Below are positions 1-7,971 of a DNA stretch of 44,775 bases, piece by piece (the stretch's first letter is position 1; every line of letters begins with the position of its first letter). Source of the stretch: Verrucomicrobiales bacterium (GTDB lineage Bacteria > Verrucomicrobiota > Verrucomicrobiia > Limisphaerales > Palsa-1400); NCBI GenBank assembly GCA_003140095.1, contig PLIU01000457.1, positions 12,891-57,665 of the forward strand. Direction: 5' to 3'. A model generated the notes under the pieces. It saw nothing but the letters and a program-made list of their open reading frames with translations. It ran no database searches and was not told the origin of the DNA. Position numbers and translations under genes: made by a program.

Positions 1-641
1 TCGTGGTCCATGGCCGCTTCCATCATTTGCAGCAAATGATTGGCGTTGGTGTGCGTGGCCCGCGCCACGAAGGTAGCCCCGGCGGCGATTAATTGCTTCA
101 TCGGATTAACCGGCTGATCGAAGGCGCCCCACGAATCGGTTTTGCTCTTGAACCCCAGCGGCGAGGTGGGCGAAGTCTGCTTTTTGGTCAAGCCATACAC
201 CCAGTTGTCCATGATGACGTAGGTCATCTTAATGTTGCGGCGCGCGGTATGATTGAGATGGTTGCCGCCGATGGAAAAAGCGTCGCCGTCGCCGCCGAAA
301 ACGAAGACATGCATGTCGGGGCGCGTGAGCGAGACGCCACTGGCAAAAGGCAGAGCGCGGCCATGCAGGAAATGCGCTCCGTTGGTCTGGACAAAATATG
401 GAAAGCGGCTCGAACAGCCGATGCCGGCGATGGTGGCGATCTTCTCGTGCAACAGCTTGCGCTTTTCCAGCAACTTGAAATACAGGGCCAGGACGGAAAA
501 ATCGCCGCAGCCCGGACACCACGTAGGGTGGTCGGCGGCCAGGTCCTTTTTCGTCAGCACTTTGCGTTCGGGGGCGGCCGGCGCCGCCGGGACGGAGGCC
601 GGGTTGGCCTGCGTGGGAATTTCAACAGTCGTTTCGCTCAT
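1..641 (-). CDS. korB: 2-oxoacid:ferredoxin oxidoreductase, beta subunit (partial)
   Basis: This is the thiamine-diphosphate-binding beta subunit of a 2-oxoglutarate (or related 2-oxoacid) ferredoxin oxidoreductase, which oxidatively decarboxylates the 2-oxoacid to an acyl-CoA and reduces ferredoxin. I translated the minus strand directly because the gene runs off the left edge and so is missing from the ORF track. It begins MSETTVEIP, has an Ala/Pro-rich leader, then the family motif HPTWCPGCGDF (around residue 38), GIGCSSRFPYF, and the TPP/Mg motif GGDGDAFSIGGNH. About 213 residues are visible, so the C-terminal part is outside the window. The ATG lies 27 bases after the korA stop, in operon order alpha then beta. 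Substrate specificity (2-oxoglutarate versus other oxoacids) cannot be settled from this fragment. Confidence 0.93.
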   Translation of the reverse strand, partial: MSETTVEIPTQANPASVPAAPAAPERKVLTKKDLAADHPTWCPGCGDFSVLALYFKLLEKRKLLHEKIATIAGIGCSSRFPYFVQTNGAHFLHGRALPFASGVSLTRPDMHVFVFGGDGDAFSIGGNHLNHTARRNIKMTYVIMDNWVYGLTKKQTSPTSPLGFKSKTDSWGAFDQPVNPMKQLIAAGATFVARATHTNANHLLQMMEAAMDH

Positions 642-668
642 AGTAATCGCTTTGACAAAATTTTAAAA

Positions 669-2486
669 TTACAGTTTGCGCAAGCCCTCGGCCACGTGGC
701 ACTTGGCCCGTTCCAGGATTTCGCGGACGCGCCAGGTCAAGCCGTCGGTTTTGTTTAAACCGCCGATCTTCGGCAGGCAAAAGCGCGCGCGCAGGATGCC
801 CGCCAACTGGCCGTAGCCGTAAAGTCCCTCGTCGTTCATCTCCACGACGATGACGTGATTGAATCCGGCGAAAATGTTGTCCAATCCCGGTGGCAGCGGG
901 CAGATGTGCCGGAGGTTGAGCGAGGAGACGCTGTCGCCGGCGGCGCGGGCGCGATCGACGGCTTCGCGGATGGGGCCTTGAGTCGAACCCCAGCCGACGA
1001 GCAGGATGTTGCCTTCCGGCGGCCCATAGACTTGGGGCACTGGCAATCCTTCCGCCACCTTCTGCAATTTGCGGCGGCGGCGAGCCGTCATTTGCGTATG
1101 CATCTTGGGTGAACCGGCAGGATGGCCCATCTCATCATGTTCCAACCCGCTGGCCAGCGGGTAGTGCCCGCTCAAGATGGGCGTGCCCGGCGCCACGCGC
1201 CGTTCCACCCGTCCGTCCAACGGGTAGGGAGTGTAGTCGGCCACAGGCGAAAGGTCCGGCGTCAGGTCCTGGCAAACTTTTTGCAGATCAGGTTCTTCAA
1301 AAGTTTCGATGCGCGTTGCGATGGATTGGTCGCTCAAAATAAAAACCGGCGTATTGAATTGGCGGGCGATGTTGACCGCCTCAATGGCGGTGTAAAAGCA
1401 ATCTTCCACACTGGAGGGCGCCAGCACCACTCGCGGCGAGTCGCCGTGCCCGCCGAAACAGGCCAGGTTCAGGTCGGATTGCTCGACGCTAGTTGGCATG
1501 CCCGTGGAAGGGCCGCCGCGCTGCACGTCGCAAATCACCAGCGGGACTTCGGCCATGACGCCCCAACCGATGGCTTCGGTCTTCAAGGCAATGCCCGGGC
1601 CGCTGGAACCGGTCACCGCCACCCGCCCTGCCCAACCCGCGCCCAGAGCCATGCAGGCGGAGGCGATTTCGTCCTCGCACTGCACAAAGATGCCGCCATA
1701 TTTGGGCAGCTCGCGGCGGAGCAACTCCATGATTTCCGACCAAGGCGTAATCGGATAAGCCGCGCCAAAGCGAACCCCCGCGGCAATCAAACCGTAGCCC
1801 AAGGCCTCATTGCCGGTCATGACCACCTGCTGGCCGCTCTTTTTCTTGGACTCAACGAATTGGAAAGTCTCCAGAATATTTCCCAACGAATAACCGTAAC
1901 CGGTGTGGAAAGCGCCGAGGGCGGTCTTGGCCACGCTCTCATCCTTGCCCGCAAACCGCTCGGAAATCAGCCGTTCCAGCTTCGGGACGCTCAGATCGAA
2001 CATCTTCGCCACCAGACCCAGTGCGAAAAGGTTTTTCCCCTTGTCCTTGGCCGTGCCGCCTATGGCCTCAATGGTGCGGCTGGTGATGGGCACACCAACA
2101 TGGCGAAATTCCTTTTCCCATTCGGGCTTGGGCTGCACGTGATCGGAATCATAGAGGACGATGCCGCCTTTGCGCACCGAGGAAATATGGTCCTCATAAG
2201 AATGCTGATAAAAGGCCAGCAGCACGTCGGCCTCGTCGCCCGAGCTCAAGACTTCCCCCGATCCAATGCGCACCTGGAAAATGGAAGGCCCACCGGAAAT
2301 GGTGGCAGGGATGGTCATGAAAGTCATGACCTCTTGTTCGCTGCGCCCGGCCAAACGGGCCAAAAAACCGCCGATGGCCTGGATGCCATCTTGCGAATTG
2401 CCGGCGAAACGGATGACCGCTTCGGATACTTTCGACACCTTTGGCGTGCCGCCGCCGACGGGCGGTGTCATTGTAGATTCACTCAT
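669..2486 (-). CDS. korA: 2-oxoacid:acceptor oxidoreductase, alpha subunit (gamma-alpha fusion)
   Basis: Partner of the downstream korB; together they form the ferredoxin-reducing 2-oxoacid dehydrogenase, which runs the oxoglutarate step of the TCA cycle or its reverse. The 605-residue length fits the fused form: an N-terminal gamma-type domain (about 25-190, starting VSEAVIRFAGNSQDG) followed by the alpha pyrimidine-binding domain with the YPITPWSE motif, GSSGPGIALKTEA and QRGGPSTGMPT, and a C-terminal transketolase-like domain. The ATG has a good Shine-Dalgarno (GGAG, seven bases upstream), which supports this start. The family is certain. The oxoglutarate assignment is the usual one for this fused architecture but is inferred. 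Confidence 0.93.
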   Translation of the reverse strand: MSESTMTPPVGGGTPKVSKVSEAVIRFAGNSQDGIQAIGGFLARLAGRSEQEVMTFMTIPATISGGPSIFQVRIGSGEVLSSGDEADVLLAFYQHSYEDHISSVRKGGIVLYDSDHVQPKPEWEKEFRHVGVPITSRTIEAIGGTAKDKGKNLFALGLVAKMFDLSVPKLERLISERFAGKDESVAKTALGAFHTGYGYSLGNILETFQFVESKKKSGQQVVMTGNEALGYGLIAAGVRFGAAYPITPWSEIMELLRRELPKYGGIFVQCEDEIASACMALGAGWAGRVAVTGSSGPGIALKTEAIGWGVMAEVPLVICDVQRGGPSTGMPTSVEQSDLNLACFGGHGDSPRVVLAPSSVEDCFYTAIEAVNIARQFNTPVFILSDQSIATRIETFEEPDLQKVCQDLTPDLSPVADYTPYPLDGRVERRVAPGTPILSGHYPLASGLEHDEMGHPAGSPKMHTQMTARRRRKLQKVAEGLPVPQVYGPPEGNILLVGWGSTQGPIREAVDRARAAGDSVSSLNLRHICPLPPGLDNIFAGFNHVIVVEMNDEGLYGYGQLAGILRARFCLPKIGGLNKTDGLTWRVREILERAKCHVAEGLRKL

Positions 2487-2841
2487 TTTACGCTCCGTGA
2501 TTAAAACTCCTTGACGTCTGTGATGATGCGCTGCCGAAACCCTTCGACAACGAAACCGTGGTATAAGCTATAAGATGCACGTTCCTAACCTACCACTTCA
2601 CCATAAGTACGTCAAATGATGCATGACAGACACAAGTCATTTGAAATGAACATTTTACGCAGAATATGGACTCTCGCAAGGGCCGCGCGGCCAAAAGTAT
2701 TAATCTTACTTATTTATGTTAAAAATACTGTAACAAGACTTAATAATACTAATCTTGGCAAAAGTTGGCACGAAAGGCGGTACCAATCCTTGCCAGGGGA
2801 TCGCCGGAAGGGTAAAGTTTTCTTGTTGTCGTTGACAAGGT
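2487..2841. other. Intergenic region between divergent korA and an unknown gene
   Basis: This 355-base divergent spacer is visibly AT-richer than the flanking genes, especially around 2690-2760. The korA ribosome-binding site lies at its left end. A TTGACA at 2832-2837 sits too close to the ATG at 2842 to be its promoter. I see no RNA gene, and the short ORFs listed here are not supported. Confidence 0.5.
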
Positions 2842-3525
2842 ATGTGTTCCTTCATGCGTTGGACCGCTTTTGTAATGTTGTTGGGCCGACAAACTTGCTG
2901 CGGCCAATCGCCGCGCTTCTTCCAGGAAAATGCGTTCACGTCCGCGTCATTCGCCGAAGCCGTAAATCACTTTGTCCGCATTGGGGAGGCTGCGGCGGTG
3001 AAGGAGCTGAACGAGTTGGCCGATGGCACAGAGAGGACCAACGGTTTCTCAGTCAAGGTGCGCGTTGGCTTGATTTGCAGGGTTCTATTTCAGCCGCAGG
3101 GAAGTGAGGCTATTCGTCCACCGGCATACGGTTTCCTAATGGAACTCGGAAGCATTGGGCTGCCACCCACGTTTCCCTCTTCCTCCTGGACTAATATCAG
3201 CAGGAATTGGCCGCTCTACCCGGTGGCTCTTTCTGGTTCCACCTATTTCGTTTTGAGCGAAAGGTATAGTTTTGAAGGGGCCGGCGGACCGGAAGATCCG
3301 ATGAGTTACGTCGCGTATTGCCGAAAGCACGGTGTTTTCTGCAAGAGGAAGATCCAAGTCCCGACCAGGAAAGAAGCCACGAAAGCTGCTGTCGCGCTCA
3401 GGCTCTCTGGAGCATGGCGAGCGATCAAGTGGACAGATCGCGAACAAGGTTATAGTTTTCACATGAACGAAGATTCGGTGTGGAGTTACATTCAAAATCA
3501 AGCCAAAGGCATAACCGTTCCATGA
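2842..3525 (+). CDS. Conserved-looking hypothetical protein
   Basis: I do not recognise a named family. The 227-residue product reads as a real soluble protein: after a hydrophobic, Cys-containing N-terminus it has a helical stretch FAEAVNHFVRIGEAAAVKELNELA, a Cys-containing segment (VGLICRVLF), a Pro-rich middle (ESW/NWPLYPVALSG-like, then STYFVLSERYSFEGA) and a C-terminal part with KWTDREQGYSFHMNEDSVW. The short-repeat composition resembles uncharacterised proteins I associate with Verrucomicrobiota, which is recollection rather than a search. The start is uncertain: ATG 2842 has AAGG immediately upstream, and a second ATG at 2854 is in frame. No partner gene indicates its role. Confidence 0.6.
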   Translation: MCSFMRWTAFVMLLGRQTCCGQSPRFFQENAFTSASFAEAVNHFVRIGEAAAVKELNELADGTERTNGFSVKVRVGLICRVLFQPQGSEAIRPPAYGFLMELGSIGLPPTFPSSSWTNISRNWPLYPVALSGSTYFVLSERYSFEGAGGPEDPMSYVAYCRKHGVFCKRKIQVPTRKEATKAAVALRLSGAWRAIKWTDREQGYSFHMNEDSVWSYIQNQAKGITVP

Positions 3526-3655
3526 TGTCCGGCCAGGAGCAGTGTATCCCCCAAGGCCTCGCAGGCGTGGGTAAATTTGAAGGCTTGCACGCCAGGGCAT
3601 GGCGGTTACTCTGCTTCAGGTTGCAAAGAAGAGTTTCAGTTCACCTACACAACAA

Positions 3656-3931
3656 ATGCCAAAATATATAATCGAACGCGACATTGCAGGAGCCGGAAAG
3701 CTCACGCCGGAACAGTTGCAAGGTATCTCTCAGAAGTCGTGCGGCGTCCTCAAGAAGCTTGGGCCGCAAATCCAGTGGCTTCAAAGCTATGTGACCGACG
3801 ATAAGGTCTATTGCGTGTATATCGCGCCAGATGAGGCGACAGTGCGCGAACACGCAAAGCAGGGAGGCTTTCCTGCGAACCGTATTTCCGAGGTAAAAGG
3901 GATTATTGATCCGACGACGGCAGAAGCCTAA
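3656..3931 (+). CDS. DUF4242 family protein
   Basis: A 91-residue protein of the DUF4242 family (small ferredoxin-like-fold proteins of unknown function, sometimes annotated as nickel-binding). The family signature is clear: MPKYIIERDI, AGAGKLTPEQLQ, SCGVLKKLGPQIQWLQSYVTDDKVYCVY, then HAKQGGFPANRISEVKGIIDPTTAE. I moved the start to the ATG at 3656 because family members begin M-P-x-Y/F-x-x-E-R; the extra 19 residues in the ORF track are unlike the family. The gene ends 19 bases before the beta-helix protein gene, so the two could be co-transcribed, although their functions have no obvious link. Confidence 0.82.
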   Translation: MPKYIIERDIAGAGKLTPEQLQGISQKSCGVLKKLGPQIQWLQSYVTDDKVYCVYIAPDEATVREHAKQGGFPANRISEVKGIIDPTTAEA

Positions 3932-3950
3932 CGTATTTTAAGGCAACGCT

Positions 3951-5372
3951 TTGTTGACTAAAGATAACCTACGACTTTTGAATTCGGTCGGAGGCTGGTT
4001 TCAAGATACGAACCAGCCGTTGTATATGGCAGCCGTCGCATTCCTGCTGTCGTTGTCGGCGCCTACGCCCGCGCGCGCCACGACGATCGATGTGACTCGC
4101 GGCGGCGCGGTGACGACCGAAGGGGTCGATAACACCAAGGCCATCCAGAAGGCGATCGATGATTCGGCCGAAGGCGACACGATCCTGTTTCCGTCGGGCA
4201 CTTATGGTATTTCGGGCACGATCGTCTTTAAGGCTGATCGGGATTATGCCGGTGCGGGCGCGACTTTGAAAAGGAGTTCGCCGGGCGGATTCGCAGCCTG
4301 CACGGAAAACGACCGCGGGAAGAACATGCTCATTGAAGGCCTGACGTTCGACCGCGCGGGTTTGGCGTTTAGCGGTTCCGGAAAGGTGAAGGCCAGCAAT
4401 ATTCGAATTAGGGGTTGTTCCTTCACGAACGTCAGACAGAAGACTTATCCGTTTGATACCGGGATCTATATCCCGATCGGGGGCACGCAATGCGAGATCG
4501 TGGGAAACCACTTTCGGAATATCAGAGGCGATAACGGCTTAATTACCTGGAACCTGGACAAGACGCGGATCACCGACAACGATTTCGACGGTGTCAACGA
4601 ATGCATGCATCTGAACGGGGAAACGGTGGATTGCAGCGTTTTGCGCAATCGCGGGGTGCATATCCATCGGATGGGAATCGAGATTCAAGGGAGCAAGAAC
4701 GCGAACCTAATAGTCGAGGACAATCACTTCGCCAATTGGGACTCTCCCTTCATGGATTCGTTCGGGTTGTCGATCGTTCCGAGCAGCGGCCCGAACATCG
4801 TGGTGAGATACAACACGCTGCTGGCCCGGCCGCCCGTGCCGGGGACGTGGACGGAGCGTTTCGGGTTCGGCATCGAACTCGGTGGCGATGTCTTGTGCCG
4901 CGACAATCTGACCGAAGGGTTCTGGTGGGATGGGATCGTCATCGGGGGAAAGAATACGACGGTCACGCACAACGTACTGCGTGGCGCCCATAGCGGCGAG
5001 TACACCACACCGACGAAGGTCTCGCTGGAGCCAGGCAGCGACTCCATAACGGAAAGAATCGTCGAAAACGAGCAGACCGTCACCGCCTCCTACATCGAAA
5101 ACCCCACCGACCTGACGGCCAAAGTGAGCGGAAAGCGCGCGCAGTTGTCATGGCAGGTTCATTCGACCAATGAGACTGGGTTCAAGGTGGAGCGGCGGAG
5201 GCCGGGCCGGGAATATGACGTCATTGCGACGCTGCCGGCGACCTCGACGAGCTATGCGGATGACCATCTCGCCGCCGGCGGCGAGTACGTTTATCGAATT
5301 CAGGCCTCGGATGATGCGGGGGATATTACGTATTCACCGTCGCTCTTGGTGGCGGTCGAGAAATTGCCATGA
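3951..5372 (+). CDS. Secreted right-handed beta-helix protein with C-terminal fibronectin III-like domain
   Basis: This is probably an exported pectate-lyase-superfamily protein, either polysaccharide-degrading or surface carbohydrate-binding. An N-terminal hydrophobic stretch (MAAVAFLLSLSAPTPARA) looks like a signal peptide. It is followed by the superfamily opening (DNTKAIQKAIDDSAEGDTILFPSGTY), then rungs rich in xNxF, such as VGNHFRNI, ITDNDFDG and VEDNHFANW (about 70-360). The last ~90 residues (NPTDLTAKVSGKRAQLSW, ETGFKVERR, SYADDHLAAGGEYVYRIQA) form an FN3-like domain. The TTG at 3951 has AAGG eight bases upstream. An in-frame ATG at 4026 would begin exactly at the signal peptide and is a real alternative. 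Substrate unknown. Confidence 0.8.
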   Translation: MLTKDNLRLLNSVGGWFQDTNQPLYMAAVAFLLSLSAPTPARATTIDVTRGGAVTTEGVDNTKAIQKAIDDSAEGDTILFPSGTYGISGTIVFKADRDYAGAGATLKRSSPGGFAACTENDRGKNMLIEGLTFDRAGLAFSGSGKVKASNIRIRGCSFTNVRQKTYPFDTGIYIPIGGTQCEIVGNHFRNIRGDNGLITWNLDKTRITDNDFDGVNECMHLNGETVDCSVLRNRGVHIHRMGIEIQGSKNANLIVEDNHFANWDSPFMDSFGLSIVPSSGPNIVVRYNTLLARPPVPGTWTERFGFGIELGGDVLCRDNLTEGFWWDGIVIGGKNTTVTHNVLRGAHSGEYTTPTKVSLEPGSDSITERIVENEQTVTASYIENPTDLTAKVSGKRAQLSWQVHSTNETGFKVERRRPGREYDVIATLPATSTSYADDHLAAGGEYVYRIQASDDAGDITYSPSLLVAVEKLP

Positions 5373-5534
5373 AAAAGCCGCTCGAGGCGGCGGAGGTAAT
5401 AATAATTGACCCGGACAAAGCGTGACGCATTTTGGATGAACTTTATGCGGAGGGTTCCGTTTGTGTCATTGAAAAGCCTCTTCCTAGCATCGAGAAACCT
5501 GGTTTTGCATGCCGACGCCCCCGGCAAGGCTGCG

Positions 5535-5564
5535 TTGACAGTGCCTCAGCCCTTGTGTTACTTT
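5535..5564 (+). promoter_or_regulatory. Putative promoter for the HNH nuclease gene
   Basis: A perfect -35 hexamer TTGACA (5535-5540) is followed 18 bases later by TACTTT preceded by TGT, an extended -10 pattern. It lies 19 bases upstream of the ATG at 5584. The -10 match itself is weak (3 of 6). Confidence 0.4.
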
Positions 5565-5583
5565 GCGCCAGAACTGAATGGTT

Positions 5584-6201
5584 ATGAGCTCTTTCCTTAA
5601 CCAACATGTGCTGGTGCTGAACCGATTGTGGCAGGCGGTGAATGTCTGCACGGCTCGTCGCGCCCTGACGCTTCTGTTCGAAGGGCACGCCCAGGTGGTT
5701 TTGGACGACGACGCCGGCGACTTCCAGACCTTCAGCTTCACCCAATGGCGCGATTTCTCCGCCCAACAGCCGCACCCGGAAACGATTGCCACCGTCTCTT
5801 TCAAAATTCGCATCCCGCGCGTTATTTTGCTGGTCATGTTCGACCGGTTGCCCAAGAAAGAAGTCAAATTCACCCGTCACAACATCTTCGAGCGGGACCG
5901 CAACACATGCCAATACTGCGGGCAGATTTTCGATCGCAAGGACTTGAATCTCGATCACGTCATCCCACGCGACCGCGGCGGCCCAACGACTTGGGAAAAT
6001 ATCGTCTGCTCGTGCGTGCGGTGCAACACGCAGAAAGCCAACCGCACGCCGCAGGAGGCCGCCCTGCACCTGGTGCGCAAGCCCAAGCGGCCCAAGTGGC
6101 GTCCGTTCGTCCAGATCAATTTGGGCCTGCAACACGACAGTTGGAAACATTTCCTGGACGTGGCCTACTGGAATGTCGAACTGGGCGAGGACGTGGGTTG
6201 A
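5584..6201 (+). CDS. HNH endonuclease family protein
   Basis: A 205-residue HNH-family protein of the widespread stand-alone type often found near housekeeping genes. The HNH core is intact: CQYCGQ and CSCVRCN supply the two CxxC zinc half-sites, and between them LNLDHVIPRDRGGPTTWENI carries the catalytic His and the N-terminal half of the beta-beta-alpha metal finger. The N-terminal ~90 residues (LNQHVLVLNRLWQAVNVCTARRALTLLFEGHAQVV) match the common partner region of this subfamily. I chose ATG 5584 over 5578 because MSSFLNQ gives the usual short N-terminus. Its role (DNA repair, defence or other) is not known. Confidence 0.88.
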   Translation: MSSFLNQHVLVLNRLWQAVNVCTARRALTLLFEGHAQVVLDDDAGDFQTFSFTQWRDFSAQQPHPETIATVSFKIRIPRVILLVMFDRLPKKEVKFTRHNIFERDRNTCQYCGQIFDRKDLNLDHVIPRDRGGPTTWENIVCSCVRCNTQKANRTPQEAALHLVRKPKRPKWRPFVQINLGLQHDSWKHFLDVAYWNVELGEDVG

Positions 6202-6228
6202 GAGCCTTGCTGGCCTGCACCGGGCTTG

Positions 6229-7794
6229 TCAATCAAATTCTATGCGCGGTTCGTGCCAGGCGTGGTTGCTTTGGGCCAGCATGTCGTCGGAGGCCTCCGG
6301 GCCCCAGGTGCCCGCGGCATAGAATTCCCGGTTGGTCAATGGCTTGGTCCATTCGGCGCGGATGGAATCGATGATGAGCCAGGCGGCTTCCACTTCGTCG
6401 CGGCGGATGAAGAGCGTGGCGTCGCCCACCAGCGCGTCGAGCAATAGCCGTTCGTAAGCTTCGGGCGTGTAAGCGCCGTACTCGGCGTTGTAACTGAAAT
6501 TCATGCGCACGGGGCGCAAGCTCATGTCCATGCCGGGCACCTTGCCATTGAATCGGAGGTAAATGCCCTCTTGGGGCTGCAAGCGGAGGGCCAGGGAGTT
6601 GGGATCGAGGCTCGGTCCGCATTGCGCGGCAAACAGGACATTTGGCGTGGGGCGGAATTGGATGCGCGCTTCACTGGTGCTCTCGGGAAGATATTTGCCG
6701 GTGCGCAAGAAAAACGGAACGCCCGACCAGCGCCAGTTGTCAATAAACAGTTTCAAGGCGACATAAGTCTCGACGTTGGAATCCGTTTTGACCTTCGGTT
6801 CCTGGCGGTAACCCGGCACCGGCTGGCCTTGGATGGCGCCGGCGAAGTATTGGCCGCGCACGACCTGCCGGGCCACGTCCTGGCGCGTGAGCGGGCGGAT
6901 GGATTTGAGCAATTTGACTTTCTCGTCGCGAATGCACTCCGACTCCAAGGACACCGGCGGTTCCATGGCGGTCAAGGCCAGGACTTGGAGCATGTGGTTT
7001 TGCACCATGTCACGCAGAGCGCCGGCCTCCTCGTAATAGCCGCCGCGGGCGCCGACGCCGAGCTTTTCGCTGACGGTGATCTGCACATGATCAATGGAGT
7101 TGCGGTTCCACAACTGCTCGAAAATGGAATTGGAAAAGCGGAACATCAAAATGTTCTGCACGGTTTCCTTGCCCAGATAATGGTCAATGCGGCAAACCTG
7201 CTGCTCGTCGGCGTAGCGCGTCAACTCGTCGTTGAGCAAGTGGGCCGAGGCCAGGTCGTGGCCAAAAGGTTTCTCGACGACGATCCGCTGCCAGCCGCCC
7301 TGGGAGTGGCCGCGTTGCAACAATTGAGCGGCGTGCAGGCGCTCAATGGCTTCCCCAAACTGGCTGGGCTGGGTGGCCAGATAAAACAAAAGGTTCTGGC
7401 GTAGCGGCGCGGACTTGAAGGAGCTGAGCTTTTGCTCGAGCTTGGCGTAGGCGGCGGCATCGGCCAGATCGCCCACGCAATAATACAGATTGGCCGCGAA
7501 GAGCCGCCAGACCTCCTCATCCACGGGCTTGGTGCGGGAGAACCGATCCAGCGCCTCGCGCAATTCGGCGCGCCAACTCTCATCGGTTTTTTCGCGCCGC
7601 GCGAAACCGATTATGCAAAAGCTGGCGGGCATTTGCTTCTCTTTGCAAAGATGGTAGAAGGCTGGAATGAGCTTGCGCGAGGTCAAGTCACCGCTGGCGC
7701 CGAAGATGACGATGCTGCACGGCTCGCTCAAGCGGCGCTGGGCGCCGATATGGCAGACGTTAGGCTCCGGCAAAATGGCCGATTCGACGTTCAT
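6229..7794 (-). CDS. zwf: Glucose-6-phosphate 1-dehydrogenase
   Basis: Catalyses the first step of the oxidative pentose phosphate pathway, oxidising glucose 6-phosphate to 6-phosphogluconolactone with NADP(+). The Rossmann motif IVIFGASGDLTSRKLIPA is near the N-terminus, and the active-site signature RIDHYLGKETVQN is intact; EKPFGHDL and FLRTGKYL are also family motifs. I set the start at the ATG at 7794 (521 residues, normal for the family) rather than the track start: the 34 preceding residues are Cys/Arg-rich and unlike the family. The gene is divergent from pncB with about 177 bases between them, so both may be controlled from that spacer. No pgl or gnd is adjacent. Confidence 0.95.
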   Translation of the reverse strand: MNVESAILPEPNVCHIGAQRRLSEPCSIVIFGASGDLTSRKLIPAFYHLCKEKQMPASFCIIGFARREKTDESWRAELREALDRFSRTKPVDEEVWRLFAANLYYCVGDLADAAAYAKLEQKLSSFKSAPLRQNLLFYLATQPSQFGEAIERLHAAQLLQRGHSQGGWQRIVVEKPFGHDLASAHLLNDELTRYADEQQVCRIDHYLGKETVQNILMFRFSNSIFEQLWNRNSIDHVQITVSEKLGVGARGGYYEEAGALRDMVQNHMLQVLALTAMEPPVSLESECIRDEKVKLLKSIRPLTRQDVARQVVRGQYFAGAIQGQPVPGYRQEPKVKTDSNVETYVALKLFIDNWRWSGVPFFLRTGKYLPESTSEARIQFRPTPNVLFAAQCGPSLDPNSLALRLQPQEGIYLRFNGKVPGMDMSLRPVRMNFSYNAEYGAYTPEAYERLLLDALVGDATLFIRRDEVEAAWLIIDSIRAEWTKPLTNREFYAAGTWGPEASDDMLAQSNHAWHEPRIEFD

Positions 7795-7971
7795 TGCGGC
7801 GCGGCCACCGATTTTCGACGGGCGGTGGCGGAGTTCGTTCCAATTGAACACATGGCAACAATTAAACCCGGATTTTCGCGAATGACAACCCTGCAATTAT
7901 CCAATTGTCCAATTTATTTCCGGCAGCGACATTTGACGAAGACCATGGTATGCTGGCTGGATAAATAGTAA

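Noticed and set aside
1122-2504. 460-aa plus-strand ORF over korA
   Set aside because: It is the antisense shadow of a firmly identified gene; the same holds for other long antisense ORFs over zwf, hpnJ, hpnH, ftsA and wecB-like genes.
5406-5600. 64-aa ORF before the HNH gene
   Set aside because: No family features, overlaps the likely promoter and the start of the HNH gene.
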